Assembly: GCA_000697455.1 (NCBI GenBank)
Contig: JNET01033674.1
Span: 1-29,651, forward strand
Reading direction: 5' to 3'
DNA: 29,651 bases
Origin: Basidiobolus heterosporus B8920
Lineage: Eukaryota > Basidiobolomycota > Basidiobolomycetes > Basidiobolales > Basidiobolaceae
The notes beneath the pieces are model-generated. The model saw only the letters and a program-made list of their open reading frames with translations, did no database searches and was not told where the DNA came from. This document shows positions 1-9,805 of this stretch, one piece after another. A program made the position numbers and the translations under genes. Positions within the stretch are counted from its first letter, which is position 1; each line of letters opens with the position of its first letter.

Positions 1-530
1 TAGAGTGTTGATAAACATCACATACCGTTTATTATCCTCCATGTCCTTCAACTGCCTGTTTTCTAAAGAATAGCTTTACTTAATTGACTTTAATATTATA
101 CAAGAGACAAGGAACAAACTAGATGACTTACTTAAGAGGTGTGGTGTCTCTTTGCTGACTTCTTTACTTATAGGTAATTAGACATATTAGAAATAAACAT
201 AGCACCTTCATGGTGACCTTCCTCCCCCAACAATATATAATAAAGGAATGCGGTTGTTTATGGCAGGCTTGAAAAGTTTGTCTGTAATGTCAAGCTCTGT
301 ATCATATCCTAAAATATGTTATTAATATGCACCTGTAACGTCTAGTAAAGTATGTAGTGTACTATATATGAGTTGTACATGTTTGCAACTCTAATAGTTC
401 AACTTGTACAAGTCATTACGAATTCGCTGTGCCAAGGCGAGAGCTATTTGAAGCCTCAACTCTAAGTACACTGGGTAAATCAAGAGCATCGCAATTTACC
501 GTATTTCATTTTGGTAAACATTAGTCTTGA
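1..530. other. intergenic, no gene seen
   Basis: AT-rich sequence with frequent stops in all frames. I see no convincing gene, RNA or repeat here. An in-frame TGA at 528-530 closes the reading frame just upstream of the NRPS relic. Confidence 0.5.
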
Positions 531-806
531 CATCAAACCCACTTTGATCTCGCTCAAACAGGTATCAGCTGCATTGTAGCTGAGGCTCCAGCTGTCATGA
601 CTAATCTACAGAATATCCATTCCTCGTCTCCACTTCACATTTCATCAACCGTTGGTAACCCCTATCTACAAGCAGCTCAGCTGACCTTTCAAAGTGGAGA
701 CATAGCTGACCATTGCTTGGATGTAGCCCTATGTGTGGTCGACATGTACGATCTCCTGCGCACATTGTTTCTGGAACCAATATTAAATCCCTACGATATT
801 TCGTAA
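531..806 (+). pseudogene. NRPS condensation-domain relic
   Basis: Read from 531 in the frame that ends at the TAA at 804-806, this stretch resembles the N-terminal part of condensation domain C2 of the intact NRPS downstream. Matching blocks are ISCIVAEAP / IDCIVAQVP, TNLQNIH / SNIQDIY, STVGNPYLQ / STVGDPHLE and CLDVALCVV / YLDAAQCVV followed by DLLRT / DTLRT. About 7 residues are missing between NIHSSSPL and HISSTVG, where C2 has the PLQDGVLFHYM segment. The similarity fades after about 780, and no HHxxxDG motif follows. There is no adenylation or carrier sequence, so it cannot be a working domain. It is clearly diverged from C2 and so is not a recent copy. The ATG at 597 is probably incidental. 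I infer the leftover of an earlier, larger or second NRPS gene. Confidence 0.65.
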
Positions 807-1599
807 TACCCGATACTTGTCTCCTACGTAAAATTTGGCTTATTGAATTACCCAGGATAGCCATAGTCTCTCCTTTTCAAAGTCTCATGGATTGGAGAAT
901 CTTGATCTGACTTGCTATACTTTGTAATTTGATGCTCACACTATGTAGTTTGAAGAAAATGGCTATGAGGAGAGAACGGTGCTTAACATAACTTTCCTCT
1001 CTATATTCTATTCCTTTGTTATCTCAAAACTCAAAAATCAATTAGCGCTCACTTGAATTCATAGCAATGTTAAGAGAAAGCCTATCCTCGAGCGCTCTGC
1101 AAAAGTACTTCAAGAAAAGATGCTCTACCCTAGCAAAGATGTATCCAGAGCACCGGATCATCAGAAATCTTCGATTTGATTATGTACTCAACGACCCTAT
1201 GCACTGATACTGCCGAGAGGAAATGTTTCGATTCCCCTAGATCAAGCCTCATATTCATATCAGTTGTATTACCCGTATGCTGAATCATTGGAGCATTGAT
1301 CAGACCCTTAGGAAGCATAAATAAAGTCACTTGCTCGTAATAAACTGCCAATTTTTTCACATATTAACATAGATTATTTGTCTTCAAAGCTCCCTTCGTC
1401 AAACCATAGCTTGCTGGTTGATCGTAGCACGGCACTGGAACATTTGGAAAACCCCGACCTGTCAGCGCTCTTCTTATTTTCATATTCATAGTATATACTA
1501 GACTGAGGTGATTAGTCCCATTTGTCTGAACTTCACTGACTGATTTCTGATCTACTTCCCTATCAAATTTACTCCTACAGTTACCATCCTCCAGTGAAA
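807..1599. other. NRPS upstream region
   Basis: No gene is supported. Small reverse-strand frames here have no recognisable domains. The region must hold the NRPS promoter and 5' UTR. A pyrimidine-rich stretch with TACAG at 1576-1580 could be a splice acceptor of a 5'-UTR intron, but this is not certain. No TATA box stands out close to the start. Confidence 0.4.
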
Positions 1600-4500
1600 A
1601 TGACTCCATCCACCCACCCAAAAATCTATCCGTTATCTGCTATGCAAACAGAAATTTGGCTAGCGCAACAACTCAATCCTGAAAGCCCTATGTATAATGT
1701 TGGTCAGTTCACAGAAATACCTGGCATCATAGATGCAACTTTGTTCGAGGAAGCCTTGTCGCAAGTACTAATGGAAGCCGAATGCATGCGACTACAGTTC
1801 ATAGAAAGTGAAAATGGCATAGAACAGTTTGTCGGTCCGTTGAATTGGACATTGCCCTTGATCGACGTCAGTGCTGACGCTAATCCTCAAGAAGCCGCTG
1901 AAGCTTGGATGAGACATGACTACGAGCAGCCTATAGATCTTCAGTACGGCTTGAAGTTTAGATATGCCCTGCTAAAAGTTGCAACGAATAGGTATCTTTG
2001 GTATCAGTGCACGCACCATATTATAATGGATGGGTTTGGTTTCGCACTTGTTTTGCAACGAGCCGCTCAAATCTATACCGCTCTTGTTAAGGACACCACT
2101 GCGCCAAAATGCACTATGAAGCCACTATCCTCTCTTCTTCAGAGTAGTATAGATTATCGTAACTCCACCCAATTTACCAGCGATAGAGAATATTGGCTTG
2201 AGCACTGCAAGGATTGGCCAGACCCTGTGACGCTTACGGGCAAAAAAGCGGTTTCTGTACACTTACCACTTCGCCAGACAATTCATTATTCCTCCCAGTC
2301 AGTTTCCTCTCTTTCCTCAGATCCTCGTCGCTTCACTTATGCTGTGATTGCTGTCATAGCTACATATCTTCACCGTTGGACTGGTATTGAGGAGGTGACA
2401 TTAGGTTTCGCAGTCAAGGCTCGCTTTGGCGAAGATCGTCACATCCCCGGTCCAACATCAAATGTCCTACCTATTCGAATCACCGTACAACCGAGCATGA
2501 GCCTTTCATCATTGATTGAGCAGGTAGCACAAGAGGTTCAAAATGGATTGAGACACCAACGCTACCGAAGCGAGGAACTCAGGCGAAGTCCTCAGTTAGG
2601 GCGAAGCCGACACTTATACGGACCTACAATCAACTTTATGCCATTTGACCGTAATGTATCTTTTGGACCCTATCTATCGACAGTTCACAACCTCCTTACC
2701 GGGCCTACTGATGATCTGGCAATCAACATATATGTGGGATTTAGTGATGGTCCTTTACGAATTGACTTTGCAGCAAACCCAACTCTCTACACAGCCGAGG
2801 AGTTAGTTTCACACCAACGTCGGATAGTAGCTCTCTTGGATACCCTCGCTACGAATCCTTCACAATCGGTAACTGCAGTGAAAATAAGCAATACGGAGGA
2901 GAGCCATCGGTTATTGGTGGATTTGAACGATACCACTATGCCATACCCTGAGCACCAATGCATTCATCAACTTTTTGAAGGCCAGGCTTTACGTGACCCA
3001 ACAGCCACTGCACTCGTGTATGAAGATCAAGCATTAAGTTATGGCGAACTAAATGAACGTGCTAACCGTCTTGCACATCGGCTGATTGAGCTTGGTGTTC
3101 AACCAGATGAGCGTGTAGCAATCTGTGTGGAGAGATCACCAGCCATGGTGGTGGGACAACTGGCGATCATGAAGGCTGGTGGTGCCTATGTGCCTCTAGA
3201 TCCAGCTTATCCGCTCGAGCGACTCGTGCATATTCTCACGGATGCAGCACCCTCTATCCTGTTGGCTGATGTGGCTGGACGTACTGCGCTCGGTGAGTCA
3301 GCTCTCGCCTCAGTGACCGTACTTGATCCTAATGCATGGCATGGGTCATGTACAAACAATCCATATATACCAGGCCTGACCTCACGTCACCTTGTCTACG
3401 TGATCTACACTTCTGGTTCTACCGGCGCTCCGAAGGGTGTGATGGTTGAACATCGGAACTTGTCTAATCTTTGCACATGGTATAATAGTAGCTTCAGTAT
3501 ACGTCCTGGTACTATATGTACATCAACATCTGGAGTTGCTTTCGATGTGACTGCATGTGAAATCTGGCCAGCTATGATTTGTGGGGCCACGCTAGCAATA
3601 CCAGGTCATTCTGTTTCCCAAGACGTATCTACTTTACTGAAATGGTGGAACCAACAAAATTTAGTGGCCGCTATTCTAGTCACACCCCTTGCTGTGCTTG
3701 CTCTTGAAGAAGGTCTAGTTCCCTCAAGTTTACGTTACTTAATGACCGGTGGTGATCGTTTTCCTAGTTCACTGAAATCGCTACCCCCTGGCCTTGCAAT
3801 AGTGAATAACTATGGTCCAACTGAAACGACAATATTGGCTACATCTGGCCAATTGAGAATAGACGATAGCCAGCTTCATATTGGCCGACCAATTGCTAAC
3901 ACGCGAATTTATCTTCTGGATCCGTACGGTCATCCAGTCCCATTGGGAGCAATAGGTGAGCTGTATATTGGTGGAGCGGGTGTGGCTCGTGGCTATTTGA
4001 ACCGTCCCGAGCTGACTGTGGAACGGTTCATTTCAGATCCATTTAGTACCGCAGAAGGGGCCCGCATGTACAAAACTGGTGACCTGGGACGCTATTTACC
4101 TAATGGCAATCTGGAGTTCTTGGGTCGTAATGACTGCCAGGTCAAGATCCGTGGCCATCGGGTCGAACTTGAAGAGATAGAGGCGCATCTTGTTGACCAC
4201 CCCCATGTAAGAGAAGCGGTTGTTTTGGCTCTGGGTGATGGAGGAAATAAGCGACTAATTGCGTATGTTATAGCAGTGCCAGATGAACACCTCGTCCATA
4301 CATTACGATCACATTTGACATCAAAGCTACCTGATTATATGTTGCCTGCCGCCTTTGTGCGTATGGATTCCTGGCCATTGACACAAAATGGGAAGTTTGA
4401 CCGTCAGGCACTGCCACCACCAGGCATGGAAGCCTTTATCCATGGGGTATATGAGGCCCCACAAGGTAAGACTGAGACAATGCTAGCAGAAATCTGGAAG

Positions 4501-7500
4501 GAATTACTGAGTCTGGAACACGTGAGTCGCCACGGTAACTTTTTTGAGATGGGTGGGCATTCACTACTCGCTGTACAGATGGTGGAGCGATTACGTCGCC
4601 AAGGGCTTACGGTTTCTATTCGAGTGCTATTCGATACTCCTACGCTTTGCACACTGGCTCAATCTCTAGAAAATTTTCAGGAAAAGATCATTCCACCCAA
4701 TTTGATATCGACCAATACTACTATCTTGACGCCTGATCATCTACCTCTCATTAAGTTAAATCAATTTGATATCGATTGCATTGTTGCTCAGGTCCCAGGC
4801 GGAGTATCCAACATCCAGGATATCTATTCCCTGACTCCCCTACAAGATGGAGTCTTGTTTCATTATATGTTGTCAACTGTTGGTGATCCCCACCTAGAGG
4901 CAGTTAAGATGACCTTTCAGAATAGGCACATACTCGACTGTTACCTCGACGCAGCCCAATGTGTAGTTAATAGACATGATACCCTACGTACATCGTTCTT
5001 TTGGAAAAACCTGTCAACACCAGCCCAAGTGGTATGGCGTCACGCGCCTATCTCCATCACAGAAGTAACATTCAACCCAAATGATGGGCCTATCATGAAA
5101 CAACTTACCGATCGCTTCGGCCCTCATCAACATCAGATTGACTTGAATCAGGCCCCATTGGTGCAATTTATTATTACCCAGGACCAGGATGACCGTTGGC
5201 TAGGCCTATGTTTAGTGCACCATATGATTGTTGATCATTCTACACTTGATTTGATGCAAGCTGAAATTCACGCATTTATGGAGGGTCGGGGTGACACTCT
5301 CCCTCCTGCTCAACCGTTCCGCAATTTAGTGGCACAGACCTATATGAACGACGATTTAGGGTCGCACAAGCAATTCTTCACTGATATGTTGGGTGATATC
5401 GAAGAACCTACATTAGCTTTTGGGTTAACGGATGTTCATTCAGATGTTCGGAATGAAACCAGTTTCGATTGTATACTACCACAGGAATTGAATGACCGAC
5501 TGCGGGCTCAGTCCAAGCGATTCAATGTGAGTCTAGCATGTTTGTGTCATCTGGCTTGGAGCCGTTTTCTCGCATGTGTCAGTGGTCAGCAACAAGTGGT
5601 ATTCGGCACCATATTGTTAGGGAGAACGCAGACTGGTGGAAGAGCTGACCAAGCATTCGGCCTTTTCATCAACTCACTTCCATTGCGTGTCGACCTAAGC
5701 AGTAGTAGCGTTCAAGAGAGTATACGTCAGATCCATGCCAATCTTGCTGAACTTCTCCCGCATGAACATGCACAACTTGCATTAGCTCAGCGATGCAGTG
5801 GCGTGCCAGCCGGTGTACCACTTTTTAACTCACAGCTAAACTACCGACATACTGATCTCGTTTCACATAAAAGAAACCAGATCTGTGGAATTGAGCTCTC
5901 GTACTTGCCAGAGCGTACTACCTACCCCTTGGCTATGGATGTTGATGATTTCGGGACAGCACTCGGTCTCACTTGTCAGATTGTAGAACCATTCGACGCT
6001 TCTCGTGTGTGTGGCTATGTGAAGCAAACATTACAGAGTATAGTCGAAGCACTGGAGCATACACCACAAATGCCGGTTTGTCAATTGGAAGTGCTACCTA
6101 ATGATGAGTGCGAACTCTTACTTCGATCTTGGAATGAAACAGCCATCCCATATCCAGAGCATCAATGTATTCATAAGCTTTTTGAGGATCAGACTTTACG
6201 TGACCCAACAGCCACTGCACTCGTGTATGAAGATCAAGCATTAAGTTATGGCGAACTAAATGAACGTGCTAACCGTCTTGCACATCAGCTGATTGAGCTT
6301 GGTGTTCAACCAGATGAGCGTGTAGCAATCTGTGTGGAGAGGTCACCAGCCATGGTGGTGGGACAACTGGCGATCATGAAGGCTGGTGGTGCCTATGTGC
6401 CTCTAGATCCAGCTTATCCGCTCGAGCGACTCGTACATATTCTCACGGATGCAGCACCCTCTATCCTGTTGGCTGATGTGGCTGGACGTGCGGCATTAGG
6501 AGAGTCAGCTCTCGCCTCAGTGACCGTACTTGATCCTAATGCATGGCATGGGTCATGTACAAACAATCCATATATACCAGGCCTGACCTCACGTCACCTT
6601 GTCTACGTGATCTACACTTCTGGTTCTACCGGCGCTCCGAAGGGTGTGATGGTTGAACATCGGAACTTGTCTAATCTTTGCACATGGTATAATAGTAGCT
6701 TCAGTATACGTCCTGGTACTATATGTACATCAACATCTGGAGTTGCTTTCGATGTGACTGCATGCGAAGTCTGGCCTGCAATGATTTGTGGGGCCACACT
6801 AGCAATACCAGGTCATTCTATTTCCCAAGACGTATCTACTTTACTGAAATGGTGGAGTCGACAAAATCTAGTGGCCGCTATTCTAGTCACACCCCTTGCT
6901 GTGCTTGCTCTTGAAGAAGGTCTAGTTCCCTCAAGTTTGCGTTATTTAATGACCGGTGGAGATCGTTTTCCTAGTTCACTGAAATCATTACCCCCTGGAC
7001 TTGCAATAATGAATAACTACGGTTCTTCTGAAACGACAATATTGGCTACATCTGGCCAATTGAGAATAGACGATAGCCAGCTTCATATTGGCCGACCAAT
7101 TGCTAACACGCGAATTTATCTTCTGGATCCGTACGGTCATCCAGTCCCATTGGGAGCAATAGGTGAGCTGTATATTGGTGGAGCGGGTGTGGCTCGTGGC
7201 TATTTGAACCGTCCCGAGCTAACTAGTGAGCGCTTCCTTCCGGACCCATTTGGCACGACTGTAGGGGCACGGATGTATAGATCTGGTGACATGGCTCGTT
7301 ATTTGCCAAATGGTAGTCTGGAGTTCTTGGGTCGTAATGACTCTCAGGTCAATATCCGAGGTTATCGGATTGAACTTGGGGAGATTGAGACACACCTTGT
7401 TCGCCATCCTAAGGTACGGGAAGCGGCGGTTCTTGCCTTTGATGACGAAAGTAACAAACGACTGATCGCATATGTTGCAACTGAGCCGGATGAAAGTCTC

Positions 7501-8655
7501 GCCCACACATTGCGTTCGTATTTGACATCTAAGATTCCGGAATACATGTTGCCTAGTGCCTTTGTACGCATTGATGCTTTACCATTGACTCCTACTCGTA
7601 AACTTAACCGCCGAGCACTCCCGCCACCAGAGGAAACAGCTTATATACATCACGCATATGAAGCTCCACAAGGAAAGATCGAGACAATGCTAGCAGAAAT
7701 CTGGTCAGAATTGCTAGGTCTGGAGTGCGTTAGTCGGCATGATAACTTCTTTGAACTGGGTGGGCATTCGCTACTCGCTGTGCGGATGATCAGTCATATT
7801 CACACAAAATTGGGTATTGACGTAGCATTGAAGATCCTCTTCGAATCACCCTCTATAGTAAGTTTGGCAAGCCAGATAGAAAAGGAACATGACATCCAAA
7901 ATGACTCGTTCGATGTTTTGCTTCCCATTCAATCAAAAGGCAACCGTCCTCCACTGTTTTGCATCCACCCTGCTGTCGGTCTCAGTTGGAGTTACTTTGG
8001 CCTTTCTAAGCATTTAGGGCCAGAACAACCTATTTATGGCTTACAGGCTCGGGGACATAATGGAGAAGCACCTCTTGCGGAAACCATTGAAGACATGGCA
8101 TCGGACTACCTCGATCAGATCCGTAGTATCCAACCGAAAGGCCCCTACAACCTGTTAGGATGGTCATTCGGTGGCATTGTTGCTCATAGCATTGCAACAT
8201 TACTCCAGCAACAAAACGAAAAAGTAGCACTGTTAACTATAATTGATAGTGCTTTAACTTATTCCCATCAAAGTACTCAATTGGACACTAATCAATTAAG
8301 TACGTACATACAACTTCCACACTACAGAATTAATGATCGCCCAGACTCAGGTGACCAATTATGGAAAATAGTCCGTAGTGTAGTTGAAAACAATTTGAAA
8401 TTGGCAAAGAAGCATTCTCCGATGATTTATTATGGTAACGTGCTTTTCTTCAGAGCAACAGTCCCAGAAGAAGAAGGCCAACCCCTCATTACTCCTGAAA
8501 TGTTAAAACCTTACATTATTGGAGTCATTGATACACGACATGTCCATTGCAAACATAGTGATATGGATAAGCCTACACCTGTTGCTGATATTGGAGGTAC
8601 TCTAGCTAAGAAATTAGAACAAGAATCCTTTCCATACCTTAAATCTCGATATTAA
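1600..8655 (+). CDS. two-module NRPS, C-A-T-C-A-T-TE
   Basis: Intronless 2351-residue nonribosomal peptide synthetase. The ATG at 1600 is chosen; the frame opens at a GTG at 1594 and an in-frame stop lies at 1537-1539. Domains, approximate residues: C1 8-425 (HHIIMDG 139-145, resembling the EntF N-terminal C domain); A1 445-935 (A3 YTSGSTGAPKG 603-613, A5 YGPTE 738-742, A10 NGK with K932); T1 955-1020 (GGHSL, phosphopantetheine Ser988); C2 1050-1490 (HHMIVDH 1207-1213); A2 1515-2005; T2 2025-2090 (Ser2057); TE 2108-2345 (GWSFGG). The TE has a likely triad Ser2189, Asp2216 and His2319; the Ser-to-Asp spacing of 27 equals that of EntF. The expected product is a short peptide of two residues or an iterated multimer, possibly with an acyl or aryl cap loaded through C1, released by the TE. 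There is no epimerase, methylase or reductase domain and no MbtH-like gene in the window. Bacterial architecture and lack of introns contrast with the intron-rich neighbours, so horizontal transfer is inferred. The function is certain as a class; the product is unknown. Confidence 0.96.
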   Translation: MTPSTHPKIYPLSAMQTEIWLAQQLNPESPMYNVGQFTEIPGIIDATLFEEALSQVLMEAECMRLQFIESENGIEQFVGPLNWTLPLIDVSADANPQEAAEAWMRHDYEQPIDLQYGLKFRYALLKVATNRYLWYQCTHHIIMDGFGFALVLQRAAQIYTALVKDTTAPKCTMKPLSSLLQSSIDYRNSTQFTSDREYWLEHCKDWPDPVTLTGKKAVSVHLPLRQTIHYSSQSVSSLSSDPRRFTYAVIAVIATYLHRWTGIEEVTLGFAVKARFGEDRHIPGPTSNVLPIRITVQPSMSLSSLIEQVAQEVQNGLRHQRYRSEELRRSPQLGRSRHLYGPTINFMPFDRNVSFGPYLSTVHNLLTGPTDDLAINIYVGFSDGPLRIDFAANPTLYTAEELVSHQRRIVALLDTLATNPSQSVTAVKISNTEESHRLLVDLNDTTMPYPEHQCIHQLFEGQALRDPTATALVYEDQALSYGELNERANRLAHRLIELGVQPDERVAICVERSPAMVVGQLAIMKAGGAYVPLDPAYPLERLVHILTDAAPSILLADVAGRTALGESALASVTVLDPNAWHGSCTNNPYIPGLTSRHLVYVIYTSGSTGAPKGVMVEHRNLSNLCTWYNSSFSIRPGTICTSTSGVAFDVTACEIWPAMICGATLAIPGHSVSQDVSTLLKWWNQQNLVAAILVTPLAVLALEEGLVPSSLRYLMTGGDRFPSSLKSLPPGLAIVNNYGPTETTILATSGQLRIDDSQLHIGRPIANTRIYLLDPYGHPVPLGAIGELYIGGAGVARGYLNRPELTVERFISDPFSTAEGARMYKTGDLGRYLPNGNLEFLGRNDCQVKIRGHRVELEEIEAHLVDHPHVREAVVLALGDGGNKRLIAYVIAVPDEHLVHTLRSHLTSKLPDYMLPAAFVRMDSWPLTQNGKFDRQALPPPGMEAFIHGVYEAPQGKTETMLAEIWKELLSLEHVSRHGNFFEMGGHSLLAVQMVERLRRQGLTVSIRVLFDTPTLCTLAQSLENFQEKIIPPNLISTNTTILTPDHLPLIKLNQFDIDCIVAQVPGGVSNIQDIYSLTPLQDGVLFHYMLSTVGDPHLEAVKMTFQNRHILDCYLDAAQCVVNRHDTLRTSFFWKNLSTPAQVVWRHAPISITEVTFNPNDGPIMKQLTDRFGPHQHQIDLNQAPLVQFIITQDQDDRWLGLCLVHHMIVDHSTLDLMQAEIHAFMEGRGDTLPPAQPFRNLVAQTYMNDDLGSHKQFFTDMLGDIEEPTLAFGLTDVHSDVRNETSFDCILPQELNDRLRAQSKRFNVSLACLCHLAWSRFLACVSGQQQVVFGTILLGRTQTGGRADQAFGLFINSLPLRVDLSSSSVQESIRQIHANLAELLPHEHAQLALAQRCSGVPAGVPLFNSQLNYRHTDLVSHKRNQICGIELSYLPERTTYPLAMDVDDFGTALGLTCQIVEPFDASRVCGYVKQTLQSIVEALEHTPQMPVCQLEVLPNDECELLLRSWNETAIPYPEHQCIHKLFEDQTLRDPTATALVYEDQALSYGELNERANRLAHQLIELGVQPDERVAICVERSPAMVVGQLAIMKAGGAYVPLDPAYPLERLVHILTDAAPSILLADVAGRAALGESALASVTVLDPNAWHGSCTNNPYIPGLTSRHLVYVIYTSGSTGAPKGVMVEHRNLSNLCTWYNSSFSIRPGTICTSTSGVAFDVTACEVWPAMICGATLAIPGHSISQDVSTLLKWWSRQNLVAAILVTPLAVLALEEGLVPSSLRYLMTGGDRFPSSLKSLPPGLAIMNNYGSSETTILATSGQLRIDDSQLHIGRPIANTRIYLLDPYGHPVPLGAIGELYIGGAGVARGYLNRPELTSERFLPDPFGTTVGARMYRSGDMARYLPNGSLEFLGRNDSQVNIRGYRIELGEIETHLVRHPKVREAAVLAFDDESNKRLIAYVATEPDESLAHTLRSYLTSKIPEYMLPSAFVRIDALPLTPTRKLNRRALPPPEETAYIHHAYEAPQGKIETMLAEIWSELLGLECVSRHDNFFELGGHSLLAVRMISHIHTKLGIDVALKILFESPSIVSLASQIEKEHDIQNDSFDVLLPIQSKGNRPPLFCIHPAVGLSWSYFGLSKHLGPEQPIYGLQARGHNGEAPLAETIEDMASDYLDQIRSIQPKGPYNLLGWSFGGIVAHSIATLLQQQNEKVALLTIIDSALTYSHQSTQLDTNQLSTYIQLPHYRINDRPDSGDQLWKIVRSVVENNLKLAKKHSPMIYYGNVLFFRATVPEEEGQPLITPEMLKPYIIGVIDTRHVHCKHSDMDKPTPVADIGGTLAKKLEQESFPYLKSRY
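2994..4013 (+). repeat. adenylation-core repeat, copy 1 (module 1)
   Basis: Direct copy of 6201-7220 at an offset of 3,207 bp (1,069 codons). By eye I count about 30 mismatches in 1,020 bp, roughly 97% identity, while the flanks on both sides are clearly more diverged. It covers residues 466-805, from just before the A1/A2 core motifs to just before A7, i.e. most of the large adenylation subdomain that chooses the amino acid. Mismatches are clustered in patches, with long perfectly identical runs between them. Confidence 0.95.
6201..7220 (+). repeat. adenylation-core repeat, copy 2 (module 2)
   Basis: Partner of 2994-4013, covering residues 1535-1874. The last roughly 190 bp, after the altered A5 motif, are identical to copy 1. 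Both ends fall sharply into diverged sequence: the last shared bases encode the start of the N-R-P-E-L segment, after which codons and residues differ. Such sharp edges suggest gene conversion or intragenic recombination rather than simple ageing of a whole-module duplication. Confidence 0.95.
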
Positions 8656-9805
8656 ATAGTGTTCGCGATCATTAGAAATCACATACTTTTATTAGTAGAA
8701 TTCTTTTGTAGTCTTAAATTGTTACATCTAGCCACCTTTTATCATACGGCATCATTCCCTGTATCCTTCAATATTTTTGAATTAATTTGCTAATTATGTG
8801 AAACTACTGAGCAGGTATCAGAACAATCAAGGGGAGGCATTAAATCAGGGATTCTCTTACTTTAATGAGTTATGTAGCTAGTGAATAACCTGCTTAAGAT
8901 CACTTGGCAACCTTGGAAAAAGTCTTTGATCAATTTCATTCACTTTGTCTAATCTGTGATAAGTGATTTTCAATCCTAAACTTATCATGGTCCTACTCCA
9001 TTCAAGTTGACTCTACCACTTTTTTCATCAGTAATAAATTTTCAATATTGATATGTTAGCAGTTGTGGTAAAGTGCAGCCCTTATTATTTTTGAGTAAAT
9101 GAAATGAGCATTGGCTCATCTATGATCATTATAGAGTCTGTGGTACAATATATCAATAAGCTAGCTGTGAGGTACATGCCTAGAGTAAGTATATTTTAAG
9201 TACATATTTGTGGTGCACATTGAAAGATGTACAAACTTCTGTCTCTATGGAGTCAGAGCTAAAATACAATCATGTGGAATCTACTATGTGCAGGCCAAAA
9301 GTAATATGCTCTTAAGCACTTACTCACATCTGTGACACATTTCAAGAGGTATGTAGTCATGATTTCTCCTACAAAGTTACTTGGCATTCTCAAAACGTTC
9401 AAATAACCCCAAGCTTTGTACACATCTGTTAACTCCCAACATCTCAAAACATCACCTTTATTAGAAACTTGCTGCTTGTACCTCAGGATTAATAGCTTAT
9501 ATTTTATTGGAAAAATGAAGCCAAATTTTTGGCACCTCAGTCAACTTGGAGCTACTCATACAAGACCTATTTCTGATGTGAATATAAATATGTCAGTAAC
9601 GTAGAATTCACAAATATATCCCTTATTGTAGTGAACATTTTAGTGTTGAGTATATTGAAATGAATATTTCGGGACTCTTCTAAGTTGTTACAAACAAACA
9701 TAAAGAATACGACCCAAAAAATGCAGAATATTGAACATATTACCGAAGTCTAAAAGAATAAGGAAACTAATAGATGATATAATCAAGGAAACATGGCCAA
9801 AGTAT
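8656..9805. other. convergent intergenic region
   Basis: About 1.15 kb between the 3' ends of the NRPS (+) and the binding-protein gene (-). It is AT-rich, with only short frames lacking recognisable domains. An AATAAA at 9033-9038 could be a poly(A) signal for the NRPS transcript, though it lies about 380 bp past the stop. I see no RNA gene or mobile element. Confidence 0.45.

Noticed and set aside
1225-1245. GTTTCGATTCCCC resembling a tRNA T-arm
   Set aside because: No matching acceptor, D or anticodon arms could be found around it.
1594-1599. NRPS start at the GTG two codons before ATG 1600
   Set aside because: GTG starts are not usual in nuclear fungal genes, and the ATG at 1600 directly precedes the C-domain start.
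1130-1621. Reverse-strand frames (76 and 85 residues) upstream of the NRPS
   Set aside because: No recognisable domains, poor composition, and one overlaps the NRPS start antisense.
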